Shown piece after piece: positions 25,553 through 34,506 of a stretch of 54,503 bases of DNA. Every line of letters begins with the position of its first letter. Within the stretch, counting starts at the first letter, position 1. The notes under the pieces are model-generated. The model was not told the DNA's origin and did no database searches. It saw only the letters and a program-made list of their open reading frames with translations. The translations under genes were made by a program, and so were the position numbers. The stretch comes from Anabaena lutea FACHB-196. Lineage in GTDB: Bacteria > Cyanobacteriota > Cyanobacteriia > Cyanobacteriales > Nostocaceae. The stretch lies in assembly GCF_014698305.1 (NCBI RefSeq), contig NZ_JACJST010000032.1, positions 1 to 54,503 on the forward strand, given 5' to 3'.

Positions 25553-25790
25553 TTAGTACCGAGTATTGAGTACCGAGTACCTAGTATTGAGCGCTGCCTA
25601 AGCAGCTTAATTAAAAATTAAAATATTTAACCCAAGTTGCTAGTTATCTAGTTGAGGCAGGGGAAAAAGGTAATTAGTACCGAGTATTGAGTACCGAGTA
25701 CTGAGTATTGAGCGCTGCCTAAGCAGCTTAATTAAAAATTAAAATATTTAACCCAAGTTGCTAGTTATCTAGTTGAGGCAGGGAAAAAGG
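25550..25790. repeat. Tandem duplication of a 121-bp unit
   Basis: Copy 1 (25550-25670) and copy 2 (25671-25790) are nearly identical. The only differences seen are CCTAG versus CTGAG near the start of the unit and a run of four versus three G before AAAAAGG. Each unit starts with TAATTAGTACCGAGTATTGA, contains several GAGTA/TACCGAGTA heptamer-like motifs, a short palindrome-like GCTGCCTAAGCAGC, and AT-rich DNA. A third partial start (TAATTGG) follows at 25791. Confidence 0.95.
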
Positions 25791-25961
25791 TAATTGGTGA
25801 TCAAATCCCAGACTTCATCCTTAAATCCTGGAAATCCTGATTCAGCGTCAAGAAGACGGATAAAAATATGCGGATTTGGGGGATCTTCACAATATGAAAA
25901 GCTAACCAAAGCTGTATATAGTGTGTGGAAGGAACCGCAGAGGACGCAGAGAGAGGAAAAG

Positions 25962-27479
25962 GTGAAATTTACTTTTGGGCGTTGGTGGCGTTGGTGTTTG
26001 GTACTAGGGTTAAGCTGCTGCTTATTAGCAGGTTGTAGTATGACTCCGAATGATGGAAAAACTCTGCGGGTAGCTACTGAACCGGCGTTTCCTCCTTTTG
26101 AATTTCAGGGGAAAGGTGGAGAGTTAACAGGTTTTTCGATTGATTTGATGAGGGCGATAGCCACTGCTGCTAGTTTCCAAGTAGATTTTCAAAGTTTACC
26201 TTTTGATGGCATTATCCCCGCATTACAAGCTAAAACCATAGATGCGGCAATTAGTTCAATTACAATAACCGAAGAAAGGGCAAAGACTGTAGCTTTTTCT
26301 CGTCCTTATTTTAAAGCAGGTTTAGCGATAGCTACGCTTGCCAAAGGCAACGCAATTCTTACTGATAATCAAAATATCACTAGTTTTGATAGTCTGCAAA
26401 ATAAAAAAATCGCCGTTCAAATTGGTACAACTGGCGCAGAAAAGGCTAAAAGTGTAACAGGGGCGCAAGTTCGCAGTTTTGATTCTGCACCTTTAGCACT
26501 GCAAGAATTACAAAATGGCAATGTCGATGCAGTTATTAACGATGCACCCGTAACTTTATACGCCATCAATACAGGTAATCTCCAAGGAATCAAAGTCATA
26601 CAGCAATTGCTGACAGAGGAATTTTACGGAATTGCAACTGCTAAAAGTTCGCCTTATTTGTCTTTGATAAATCAAGGGTTGACAAAGGTATTAGAAAACG
26701 GCAATTATCAACAGATTTACCAAAAATGGTTTAAATCTACACCACCACAATTACCAGCAGCATCACCATTTGCAAATCAAAATACAGCCACATTAAATTC
26801 TTTTACCGTAATTCTTCAGTCTTTACCCACTTTATTAAACGGCGTATTGATAACATTGCAATTAGCATTCTTATCAGTTATGTTTGGTTTAATTGGTGGT
26901 TCTTTAATTGGTATTATTCGTCTTTCTAAAATTACACCTATACGTTGGTTAGCGAGGGCTTATATAGACTTTTTCCGAGGCACACCTTTACTAGTGCAAA
27001 TCTTTATGATTTACTTTGGGTTACCTGCAATTTCTCAAGAATTGGGTTTGACCTTTTCATTAAATCGTCTTGTAGCCGGAGTAATTGCTTTAAGTTTAAA
27101 TAGCGCCGCTTACATTGCTGAAATTGTTCGTGCCGGCATTCAATCAATTGAAATAGGACAATCAGAAGCAGCCCAATCACTAGGTTTAAATCCTCTACAA
27201 ACAATGCGTTATGTGATTTTTCCCCAAGCCTTCCGCAGGATGATTCCACCTTTGGGTAATGAGTTTATCAGTTTATTAAAAGATACTAGTTTAGTTGCAG
27301 TAATCGGATTTGAAGAATTATTTAGAAAAGGACAATTAATTGTTTCCGAAAACTATCGCGCTTTTGAAGTTTACGCGGCTGTAGCTGTGATTTATTTATG
27401 TTTAACGCTGGTTTCTTCTCAAGCCATTAGCCGGTTAGAAATATGGATGAATCCAATCAGTAAAGAAAATGTAAAATAA
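25962..27479 (+). CDS. Fused substrate-binding/permease protein of a polar amino acid ABC transporter (BgtB-like)
   Basis: A 505-residue membrane lipoprotein-permease fusion. The N-terminus carries a lipobox (LLAGC, Cys25), residues about 30-265 are a family 3 solute-binding domain (LRVATEPAFPPFEFQGKGGE, GFSIDLMRAIATAA), and about 290-500 is a HisM-type permease with the EAA-like loop (AAQSLGLNPLQTMRYVIFPQAFRRMIP). The layout matches BgtB of Anabaena, which takes up basic amino acids and glutamine with an ATPase encoded elsewhere; no ATPase gene is adjacent here either. I chose GTG 25962, with AGAGG five bases upstream, over GTG 25794. The upstream 56 codons read through a dispersed CGCAGAGGACGCAGAG-type repeat. 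Confidence 0.9.
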   Translation: MKFTFGRWWRWCLVLGLSCCLLAGCSMTPNDGKTLRVATEPAFPPFEFQGKGGELTGFSIDLMRAIATAASFQVDFQSLPFDGIIPALQAKTIDAAISSITITEERAKTVAFSRPYFKAGLAIATLAKGNAILTDNQNITSFDSLQNKKIAVQIGTTGAEKAKSVTGAQVRSFDSAPLALQELQNGNVDAVINDAPVTLYAINTGNLQGIKVIQQLLTEEFYGIATAKSSPYLSLINQGLTKVLENGNYQQIYQKWFKSTPPQLPAASPFANQNTATLNSFTVILQSLPTLLNGVLITLQLAFLSVMFGLIGGSLIGIIRLSKITPIRWLARAYIDFFRGTPLLVQIFMIYFGLPAISQELGLTFSLNRLVAGVIALSLNSAAYIAEIVRAGIQSIEIGQSEAAQSLGLNPLQTMRYVIFPQAFRRMIPPLGNEFISLLKDTSLVAVIGFEELFRKGQLIVSENYRAFEVYAAVAVIYLCLTLVSSQAISRLEIWMNPISKENVK

Positions 27480-27551
27480 TTATGTATTTTGTTCAAAATT
27501 GACGTAAAAATGCTAATTTCTTAAAAGGCAGATTTTTCCAAACAAACATAT

Positions 27552-28388
27552 ATGCCAACAGTAAAACAAGTTATTACCAATCGATCTAATGGTTCTTGTA
27601 GCACTGCTATAGTTGCAGGTCTGAGTCTACAAATTATTGCTGAGATGAATCTTCTCATTCCTAACATTCTTGTGAATTTTGAAGATTTGAATGTCAGTGC
27701 TGCCAGCCCACCAGTTAATCTTTTTCTTCAACCCGCAGCGAAAGAAGCACTCCGACGTGCTATCAGAAAACGAGGAACAACACTTAATATCACTTCTGCT
27801 TATCGGACAGTTGCTCAACAGCACCTTCTGTATAGCTGGTTTAAACTGGGCGGTCAGTGCGCCCCACCACGTGCAGCCAAGCCTGGTCTTAGTAACCATG
27901 AAGATGGTTTAGCTTTGGATACTCCTGATTTTCAGGCTTGGATATCTGCTTTAGAAAATGAAGGTTGGGATTGGTTTGGTAATGCTGATTCAGTTCATTT
28001 CACCTATAGAGGCAGTGGTGTTAGGGATGATATTGGTGATATTGGGGTCAAGGCTTTTCAGCAACTTTGGAACAAGAACAATCCTAACGATCAAATTACA
28101 GTGGATGGTGGATTTGGACCCCAAACAGCAGCAAAACTGGATATGTCTCCAGCTGAAGGTTTTGCCATGGCTAGACTTCTGAAACTCACTACTCCTAATT
28201 TACAAGGTGAAGATGTTCGCAAAGTTCAGCAGGCATTAGTTAATGCTGGTTTTTTGAGCGCAAACCAAATTAATAGCAGCTATGATGACGATACGAAATC
28301 TGCTGTGGAGAAGTTTCAAGACCAAAAAGGCTTAAGTCAAGATGGTGTGGTTGGACCTCAAACCCGCAGATTATTAGGTATATCCTAA
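27552..28388 (+). CDS. M15 (VanY-like) peptidase with two peptidoglycan-binding domains
   Basis: A 278-residue protein. Residues about 55-155 form an M15-type D-Ala-D-Ala carboxypeptidase-like domain: TSAYRTVAQQHLLY, then SNHEDGLALD with zinc ligands His116 and Asp123, and DSVHF with His149. Two peptidoglycan-binding repeats follow (about 160-196, IGVKAFQQLWN with DGGFGPQTAAKL; and about 217-275, EDVRKVQQALVNAGF with DGVVGPQTRRLL). There is no obvious signal peptide, so export or a role in lysis is uncertain. Start ATG 27552 lacks a clear ribosome site. It stands alone, 72 bp after the transporter gene. Confidence 0.82.
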   Translation: MPTVKQVITNRSNGSCSTAIVAGLSLQIIAEMNLLIPNILVNFEDLNVSAASPPVNLFLQPAAKEALRRAIRKRGTTLNITSAYRTVAQQHLLYSWFKLGGQCAPPRAAKPGLSNHEDGLALDTPDFQAWISALENEGWDWFGNADSVHFTYRGSGVRDDIGDIGVKAFQQLWNKNNPNDQITVDGGFGPQTAAKLDMSPAEGFAMARLLKLTTPNLQGEDVRKVQQALVNAGFLSANQINSSYDDDTKSAVEKFQDQKGLSQDGVVGPQTRRLLGIS

Positions 28389-29302
28389 CGGCAAAAGTTG
28401 ACACCTGTGAGCAATGCTAAACCCCTACCCACGTCTAGGTTTCATGACCAAATGTATAAGTAGGGTTTGCTGATAGCGTAGCTTGGCGTAAGCCATAAAA
28501 GTTGTTGGTGAGGACAGGGAACAGTCTGAACCTCTCGCTAGTCATCACTTTTACCCACCAACCACCAAAAATTACCCCACACATCATGAATTAACATATT
28601 TGTCAATGGTGCATTTGCTCTACCCATCAAATTACATGATTTCTTGGATAATTTTTGTCGAAATTTCTTTCTGAAATTGCTGCTAATTTGTGAAGTTTTT
28701 TATTATTTTTCAGTATTGATTTCTGAAACAACTATAAATAAAGGGTTTTGAAGATCATCTTGTCAGCCGGATACAAAATTGACAATATAATCCCGATTAT
28801 GAATTTCTCCAGAATTATAGCAAATCGCTGAAAGTATTGCAAGAGCGTTGCTAAATAAAAATAATTCTCAATTAATTATTAAGGAAATCTAAACTTGAAT
28901 TGTGATAAGTTATGAATATTAAAATCACTATTCTATTTTTATAAGTTTAAATTATGATTTAACCAATACTTAGACAGTGATAATGGAAAAACTAACCTCA
29001 AAGCACACAAATAAAAGATGGCTTATTAAATATGGCTTAAGAGAGATTTTTTGTAGATATTGTCTACAGCAGCGGTAAAGTATCCTGTAATTGATGAGAT
29101 ATGTAGGGGTTTAGCATGGTGCTTGACTCCTACTCAAGTTGAGGCTTTTTATGATTAATTTTCTGGCGTTGCTGAATTGAAGTATGAAATTGAAAAATCA
29201 ACGATTTCAAACTCTTACTCTCTGCGCCTCGGCGTGAAACAAAATCATACTCTTAATCAGCAACGCCAATTTTCTAGCCTATCTTTTACTAATTTCAATG
29301 AT
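28389..29302. other. Long non-coding region with inverted repeats
   Basis: About 910 bp with no gene. A 15-bp sequence ATGCTAAACCCCTAC (28414-28428) recurs as its reverse complement at 29103-29117. A MITE-like element occupies 29164-29268. The rest is AT-rich, with scraps of dispersed Nostoc-type repeats (for example GCGTAGCTTGGCGTAAGCC near 28477). No intact transposase is present. Confidence 0.6.
29164..29268. mobile_element. MITE-like element, 105 bp with 12-bp terminal inverted repeats
   Basis: The ends are TGGCGTTGCTGA (29164-29175) and its exact reverse complement TCAGCAACGCCA (29257-29268), with partial pairing continuing inward (AGTATGA against TCATACT). The interior holds a CTCTGCGCCTCGGCGTGA-type dispersed repeat and no reading frame of its own. 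Target duplication was not resolved. It could be a small non-autonomous element or a large hairpin terminator for a neighbouring gene. Confidence 0.5.
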
Positions 29303-29866
29303 TTACTTATTTGCTTTTCTATAATCCCAAGGATCAACAAATTTAGCATCGCTCCAAATTCCTATTTTTTGCTGTTGTGCTTGCGCTTCGGCTTGCTGGA
29401 CAATATCTTTACTGGGACATTTGCTCAAATAAGGACGATATACCTTAGCTAATCCTTCCTGTAACAAAACTTGTTGGACAAACGTACCATCTTTTAAACG
29501 CACTTCTGCAACTTTTCTACCATAGCGATCGCTATCCGTTATACTCAACTTGACGCGATTGCCTGCCTGCTGCACAAGTTCTTCCACCCGTGTTTGTGCT
29601 TTCACACCCCAAGCAAATTGATTTACATCTTTAGTAAATTTACTGTTTTTTTCTTTCTGAGAATGAGGTATTTCTGGGGAATCAACACAAGCAAAGCGCA
29701 CTGTGAACTTCTTGCCATCAGTGTCTTTCAACACCAAGGTATCACCGTCGCTCACCCTCTCAACAATATCACCAGTCGGGGGAAACAGGCGATCGCAACC
29801 CACGACGCTAAAACCGATGATAGCTGCACCCAACCAAATTAGAACTTGTTTAATCGATTGATTCAT
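29303..29866 (-). CDS. Staphylococcal-nuclease-like thermonuclease, predicted lipoprotein
   Basis: A 187-residue protein with an N-terminal hydrophobic stretch and lipobox-like VVGC (Cys24), so probably membrane-anchored outside the cytoplasm. The SNase domain (about 35-175) has VSDGDTLVLKD, RFACVDSPEIPH (catalytic Arg and Asp), and ITDSDRYGRKVAEVRL, then GLAKVYRPYLSKCP. The active residues look complete. I chose ATG 29866 because the extra 7 codons upstream begin at TTG and add nothing before the signal sequence. Confidence 0.88.
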   Translation of the reverse strand: MNQSIKQVLIWLGAAIIGFSVVGCDRLFPPTGDIVERVSDGDTLVLKDTDGKKFTVRFACVDSPEIPHSQKEKNSKFTKDVNQFAWGVKAQTRVEELVQQAGNRVKLSITDSDRYGRKVAEVRLKDGTFVQQVLLQEGLAKVYRPYLSKCPSKDIVQQAEAQAQQQKIGIWSDAKFVDPWDYRKANK

Positions 29867-30031
29867 TTCCACAAATTTGGCAGTCAAGCCTGCTAATGTG
29901 TAAGATTGATACTAGACGAAATAGTGGTGAGCAGCTAGTTATCAAAATAATTTTAGACTGCTCAAATTGACTGGATTAGCGACTGCAATCCAAAATTGCT
30001 CAACTTCACCCTGATTCTCTTTATTAAGATT

Positions 30032-30271
30032 ATGAAACCTATTCACCAATATCAGCGCTATGATGCTGCTCAAGAGTTTCAGCAATCCCTGCTTCAGTTA
30101 GAAGACATCTTACAAGTCAATTCCACTATAAATCAAGTGAACAATAAATTGGATACTAGTAGCTCCATGAACGATAGCTTCAGCAACAAGACGGATGCTA
30201 TTGATATATCAGCCTTAGAGGATGCAGTTGCTGACATTGAGCAATATTTAGCAAGAAAACAAAAAAATTAA
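30032..30271 (+). CDS. Small conserved-looking protein of unknown function
   Basis: A 79-residue protein, MKPIHQYQRYDAAQEFQQSL, with a second acidic helix at the end (DISALEDAVADIEQYLARKQ). Two amphipathic helices joined by a Ser/Asn linker suggest a protein-binding or coiled-coil role. I do not recognise a family. ATG 30032 was chosen over the upstream start at 29996 because the extra residues (LNFTLILFIKI) look like non-coding translation. Confidence 0.6.
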   Translation: MKPIHQYQRYDAAQEFQQSLLQLEDILQVNSTINQVNNKLDTSSSMNDSFSNKTDAIDISALEDAVADIEQYLARKQKN

Positions 30272-30278
30272 GAACTGA

Positions 30279-31061
30279 TCAACTATAAATCTTTTGCCGC
30301 TGGGCTTCGTATAACATTAAAGCCGCTGCGATCGCTACATTCAAAGATTCTACTCCAGGACTCAGAGGAATTTTCACTTGTGTATTCGCCATTGCTGCTA
30401 AATCTGCTGACAATCCAGCCCCTTCATTTCCCAGTAGAATCAAACTAGGTTTACGCCAATCCACTTCCCAATAAGTTAAATTTGCACTTGGCATAGTAGC
30501 AACTACCTGCATTCCTGCTTGCTGGCTTTGGGCAACTGTCGTTCTTAAATCTTCACTCACCGCCATATTTAAGCGAAACCACTGCCCCGCAGACGCACGT
30601 AAAACCTTGGGATTATCTAAATCCACACTATCACTATTCAACCACAAACCGGATGCCCCAGCAGCCGCAGCGGTGCGAATCATTGTCCCTAAATTCCCTG
30701 GATCTTGCAGAGTTTCCACAGCTAGAACCAAACCAGTAAAAGGGACTTGGGTTTGCTGTTCACTCCGCTTTGCTATGGCAACTACACCATCTGGCTGTAC
30801 CGTAGTTGCCATGGCCGCTAAAACGTCTTCACTAACAATTTCTGAGCGATGGCTTCGACTACAGGCATTATCCCACAATTGAGGATGTGCCATTTGCCAT
30901 TTTTCTGTACAACAAAGGGTATCTAAAGGGTAATTCACCGCACAAGCTTCTTCTAGCAAGTGCGTCCCTTCCAGTAAAAATAGCTGCTGCTTATGTCTCT
31001 CTTTGGTAGAGTGCAGCTTACGGATTTGCTTAACTAGGGAATTTTGTAAACTTGTCAACAC
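30279..31061 (-). CDS. TrmH/SpoU-family RNA 2'-O-methyltransferase
   Basis: A 260-residue SPOUT methyltransferase that would 2'-O-methylate rRNA or tRNA using S-adenosylmethionine. The N-terminal substrate-binding region (LVKQIRKLHSTKERHKQQLF, FLLEGTHLLEEAC) is followed by the knotted domain with LAVETLQDPGNLGTMIRTAA, LLGNEGAGLS and IPLSPGVESLNVAIAAALML, the three SpoU motifs. The target nucleotide cannot be told from sequence. It converges on the small 30032 gene with a 7-bp gap. Confidence 0.92.
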   Translation of the reverse strand: MLTSLQNSLVKQIRKLHSTKERHKQQLFLLEGTHLLEEACAVNYPLDTLCCTEKWQMAHPQLWDNACSRSHRSEIVSEDVLAAMATTVQPDGVVAIAKRSEQQTQVPFTGLVLAVETLQDPGNLGTMIRTAAAAGASGLWLNSDSVDLDNPKVLRASAGQWFRLNMAVSEDLRTTVAQSQQAGMQVVATMPSANLTYWEVDWRKPSLILLGNEGAGLSADLAAMANTQVKIPLSPGVESLNVAIAAALMLYEAQRQKIYS

Positions 31062-31070
31062 GATTTTAAA

Positions 31071-31205
31071 ATAATTCGTAATAGTGCCTACGGCAGGCTA
31101 CCGCCAACGTAATTCGTAATTCGTAATTCGTAATTCGTAATTCGTAATTCGTAATTCGTAATTCGTAATTAAGCCTACGGTCTCCTTAGGGATACGTAAT
31201 TCTTA
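31071..31205. repeat. Dispersed repeat, copy A, containing a (CGTAATT)9 expansion
   Basis: Bases 31072-31120 are identical over 49 bp to the reverse complement of 38851-38899. The right part (about 31170-31202) also matches copy B with a few changes. In copy A the junction between the two parts holds nine perfect CGTAATT units (31108-31170); copy B has fewer than two. The array is therefore an expansion inside an older repeat. Confidence 0.95.
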
Positions 31206-31404
31206 ATTAATTTTTGTAATAGTAACTCAAAAAACTTCCGTTCGCGTAGCGTCTTTGAAGGAGATTCCAGATTTAGTCAGAAATAAACCACCACAAAAGT
31301 TGTTGCTTTTAGGAGCAGGGCAATTAAACTCCCATACATAATTACATAATTAATTAGATTTTGAGATTTGGGATTTTAGATTCATCTGCAATCCCAAATT
31401 GATA
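31206..31404. other. Intergenic stretch between the dispersed repeat and tRNA-Leu(CAG)
   Basis: AT-rich, with a TTCGCGTAGCGTCTTTGAAG scrap near 31240 of the kind scattered in Nostoc genomes. No gene is seen. Confidence 0.5.
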
Positions 31405-31486
31405 TGCGGAACCCGGGACTTGAACCCGGAAGCCTTGCGGCACTAGAACCTGAATCTAGCGCGTCTGCCAATTCCGCCAGTTCCGC
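31405..31486 (-). tRNA. tRNA-Leu (CAG)
   Basis: Reading the minus strand, an 82-nt cloverleaf with acceptor GCGGAAC/GTTCCGC, discriminator A, a long variable arm typical of leucine tRNA and a T arm CCGGG-TTCAAGT-CCCGG. The anticodon loop TTCAGGT gives anticodon CAG. CCA is not encoded. Confidence 0.95.
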
Positions 31487-31786
31487 TGGCATCGACATCT
31501 TATCGACAATTTCTTATTATTGCTTAATGCTGTAGGTTTGTCAACTAAAATGTTTCTCAAAGTAAAAAAACAGGAAGGAGTACTTATTGAGTATTGTATT
31601 TAACTTATAGCACTTAATTGGTATTGACATAGCCAATAAATTGTCAAACCGCAGAAAGCTTGCTAGTAATTATTTACAGCCATCAGAACCGAGAAAGTGA
31701 AAATTTATCTCCACAAGTCATAACACCAAAATGTAGACAAACCAACTCTTTACTGTAGAATCAAAACCAACTTTAAACCTTTATTA
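31487..31786. other. Upstream region of murA
   Basis: Three hundred bases of AT-rich DNA between the minus-strand tRNA-Leu and plus-strand murA. It holds the promoters of both, but I could not define boxes with confidence. Confidence 0.45.
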
Positions 31787-31801
31787 TTGCGTACTTTTTT
31801 T

Positions 31802-31806
31802 GGAGG
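31802..31806 (+). promoter_or_regulatory. Strong ribosome binding site GGAGG pointing to an ATT start for murA
   Basis: A consensus GGAGG sits seven bases upstream of ATT at 31814, which is in frame with murA. No ATG, GTG or TTG occurs at a useful distance downstream of it; the TTG at 31787 lies before it. Confidence 0.5.
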
Positions 31807-31813
31807 TAGGCTT

Positions 31814-33196
31814 ATTAATTCTTCTAGCAGCTTACCAGATGCCAAGTCTTCACCTGAAGCAGACTCCTCAGTCTTGCAAATTTGGGGTGGGCATCCTTTG
31901 CAAGGTCATGTAAGAATTAGCGGGGCAAAAAATTCAGCACTGGTAATCATGGCTGGAGCTTTGCTTTGTTCAGGAGATTGTCGTATTCGCAATGTCCCGT
32001 TATTAGCGGACGTAGAGCGCATGGGGCAAGTTTTATCAGCTTTGGGATTGCGCTTAACCAGAGAAGACGACATTTTAGATGTTGATGCCAGGGAAATTAG
32101 CACGTCCAAAGCGCCTTATGAACTAGTTACTCAACTGCGAGCCAGCTTTTTTGCCATTGGACCCCTGTTAGCGCGACTGGGAGTAGCACAAATGCCTCTA
32201 CCAGGGGGTTGTGCCATTGGTGCTAGACCAGTTGATTTGCACGTCAGGGGACTGCAAGCAATGGGAGCAGAAGTGCAAATTGAGCATGGTATTTGTAATG
32301 CTTTTGTTCCTGGTAGCAATGGTAGATTGAAGGGAGCGAGAATTTATTTAGATACTCCCAGCGTGGGTGCAACTGAAACCCTGATGATGGCAGCTACCTT
32401 AGCTGATGGTGAAACTATCCTAGAAAATGCTGCCCGAGAACCAGAAGTAGCCGATTTGGCTAATTTCTGTAACTCAATGGGAGCGAAGATTCAAGGAGCA
32501 GGAACGAGTACAATTACCATCAACGGTGTTGAGAAATTACATTCTACCGACTACAGCATTATTCCTGATCGCATTGAAACAGGAACTTTTTTACTCGCTG
32601 GAGCCATCACTCGTTCAGAATTTACTCTTTCCCCAGTGGTTCCCGACCATTTAATCCCAGTGATTGCCAAGTTACAAAAAATTGGCGTACCCATCATTGA
32701 GGAAGGGTCAGACTGTTTACGCATTTTACCAGCAGAGAAACTCAGAGCTACGGATATTGATACTTTACCTCATCCGGGTTTTCCCACAGATATGCAAGCG
32801 CCTTTTATGGCATTGCTGACTTTGGCAGAAGGTGACAGCATCATTAACGAATCTGTGTTTGAAAATCGTCTGCGTCATGCTTCCGAGTTAAATCGCTTGG
32901 GGGCAGATATTCGCGTTAAAGGTAATACTGCCTTTGTTCGCGGCGTGCCAATGTTATCCGGCGCACCAGTAATAGGCACGGATTTACGAGCATCCGCAGC
33001 TTTGGTTATAGCTGGACTAGCAGCCGAAGGAAAAACCACAATTCAAGGATTAAAACACTTAGATCGTGGTTATGATCGCCTGGATATGAAATTGCAGCAA
33101 CTAGGAGCAAAGATTATCCGTGTGAATAGTGAAGCATCAGCTGATGCAGAGTTACATACAAACAACAGCAATCCCCCGGCTTCTGTTTCTATCTAG
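31814..33196 (+). CDS. murA: UDP-N-acetylglucosamine 1-carboxyvinyltransferase MurA
   Basis: A cytoplasmic enzyme for the first committed step of peptidoglycan synthesis, adding enolpyruvate from phosphoenolpyruvate to UDP-GlcNAc. The domain begins [20 protein letters not shown]; the catalytic Cys lies in [17 protein letters not shown] (about residue 133 in this numbering); later landmarks are [25 protein letters not shown] and [15 protein letters not shown]. Start choice is odd: the open frame runs back to TTG 31787 (469 residues), but a consensus GGAGG (31802-31806) points to ATT 31814 (460 residues). Both only alter a non-conserved Ser-rich leader. The C-terminal tail after the domain is short and polar. 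Confidence 0.95.
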   Translation: MNSSSSLPDAKSSPEADSSVLQIWGGHPLQGHVRISGAKNSALVIMAGALLCSGDCRIRNVPLLADVERMGQVLSALGLRLTREDDILDVDAREISTSKAPYELVTQLRASFFAIGPLLARLGVAQMPLPGGCAIGARPVDLHVRGLQAMGAEVQIEHGICNAFVPGSNGRLKGARIYLDTPSVGATETLMMAATLADGETILENAAREPEVADLANFCNSMGAKIQGAGTSTITINGVEKLHSTDYSIIPDRIETGTFLLAGAITRSEFTLSPVVPDHLIPVIAKLQKIGVPIIEEGSDCLRILPAEKLRATDIDTLPHPGFPTDMQAPFMALLTLAEGDSIINESVFENRLRHASELNRLGADIRVKGNTAFVRGVPMLSGAPVIGTDLRASAALVIAGLAAEGKTTIQGLKHLDRGYDRLDMKLQQLGAKIIRVNSEASADAELHTNNSNPPASVSI

Positions 33197-33582
33197 AGTT
33201 AGGGGATTTCGTATTTGGTGATTTAATGGCGGATTTTACCTGTTGATGAAATATCAAGTTGGTAACTTTCGCCATTCATTTTTTGGTGACTAGGGAAAAG
33301 GCGGTTAATAAAGTAATTTGTGTGTGAACAGTCATAAAAACATAAAAAAGTAAGGCATTGAAGGAAAAGTCTCTCCCTTTTTTGGGTTGTGACCTTTGTG
33401 ATAATTTGCTTTCATCAGACAATGCTGCTTAAACTTACTGCTCGATTGGTGCTAAGTATTTATTTGTGGCAAAGTAATTTAATTTAAAAAAAAATTAACA
33501 TGATCATTCTCATTCCTATGTTATACAAAGCTATAGTTGTTACTAATTTTAGAGCGTGTTTGAATTAAGGAAACTAAATATT
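33197..33582. other. murA-HEPN intergenic region
   Basis: About 390 bp without a gene. Inverted AATGGCG (33225-33231) and CGCCATT (33270-33276) followed by a T-rich run could be a weak murA terminator. AT content rises sharply toward the HEPN gene. Confidence 0.4.
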
Positions 33583-34506
33583 ATGGAAAATATAAATTTT
33601 GCTTTTGTAGCTAATCCATTAACCATTGATTGTGAATTGCCATTTGAAATTATTGAAGGCTGGTACTTGCAAAAAGCAAATGATATGCAAATTGATGATA
33701 TTAGATCAATACTCTACAGTATGGGAGATAACCACCTTGGCTTTAAGCATGAATGTGAAGCAGTTCTTGAGCAAAATAACTCGTATAGAAGGATGCCTAG
33801 AGAGAAGTGGAATTATTATGTAATATCTTTTTTAGAGAATAATAAAGAAACTTTTATGCGTCTCCAACTGGCAGCAAATTTAGCGGAAATAGATTTGGAG
33901 CTTGGGTTGTCTTGGTTATCTGAATTACAAAAATATGAGATTAGTTTCACTGTCAATTTCATGACTTATTTAGGAAATTGGAAATTAAACCCAGATCTAG
34001 AAAAGAATAAGCACCTAGAAATTGAGAATTTGTTGGAATTGAAATCAATCTTTGATAAAATTAAGCATTTTGATGCTACAAAATATCCTCATATAGCAAA
34101 ATGTATTGATAATTTTTATCATTTAAATAGACTACCCATAGACAGCGATTTTGTAATAATAGGATTTTTTGGTATTATTGAATCACTTATAACATATAAT
34201 CCTGGTGATAAAGGAGCTTCATTAAAACATCAGATTAGGAAGAAAATACCACTGCTAGTAAAAAGGTTTTCATGTAAAGTAGAGTATGAAATTTTTTTTA
34301 ATCCTTGCAGTGAAGATAAACTTTGGAGTACCCTTTATGATTATAGAAGCTGTATAGCACATGGTAATGAAAGTGATTTTAAGAAACAGTTATCTTTACT
34401 AAAAAGTAGAAAAACAGTATTGATATTTCTGAAATCATTTTTAAAGAAATTGATAAATCATTCTATGACAGAACCTCAACTATATATAGATTTAAAAGAG
34501 TGCTAA
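33583..34506 (+). CDS. Apea-like HEPN domain protein (putative ribonuclease)
   Basis: A 307-residue protein, very AT-rich and Lys/Ile/Asn-heavy compared with its neighbours, suggesting transfer. The C-terminal half carries a HEPN signature: FVIIGFFGIIESLITYNPGD, a Lys-rich KGASLKHQIRKKI segment, then WSTLYDYRSCIAHGNES with R-x4-H, the motif that forms the active site of HEPN ribonucleases. The arrangement resembles the Apea-like HEPN group, often seen in phage defence or stress. No partner nucleotidyltransferase or antitoxin is next to it. ATG 33583 was preferred to GTG 33556. The function is inferred from the motif only. Confidence 0.65.
   Translation: MENINFAFVANPLTIDCELPFEIIEGWYLQKANDMQIDDIRSILYSMGDNHLGFKHECEAVLEQNNSYRRMPREKWNYYVISFLENNKETFMRLQLAANLAEIDLELGLSWLSELQKYEISFTVNFMTYLGNWKLNPDLEKNKHLEIENLLELKSIFDKIKHFDATKYPHIAKCIDNFYHLNRLPIDSDFVIIGFFGIIESLITYNPGDKGASLKHQIRKKIPLLVKRFSCKVEYEIFFNPCSEDKLWSTLYDYRSCIAHGNESDFKKQLSLLKSRKTVLIFLKSFLKKLINHSMTEPQLYIDLKEC

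Noticed and set aside
25550-25790. Repeated units that could suggest a CRISPR-like array
   Set aside because: Only two long units directly abutting with no spacers; it is a simple tandem duplication. The heptamer and octamer arrays likewise have no spacers.
33225-33276. Inverted AATGGCG/CGCCATT after murA as a terminator
   Set aside because: A 38-base loop and a short stem; too weak to list as a feature.
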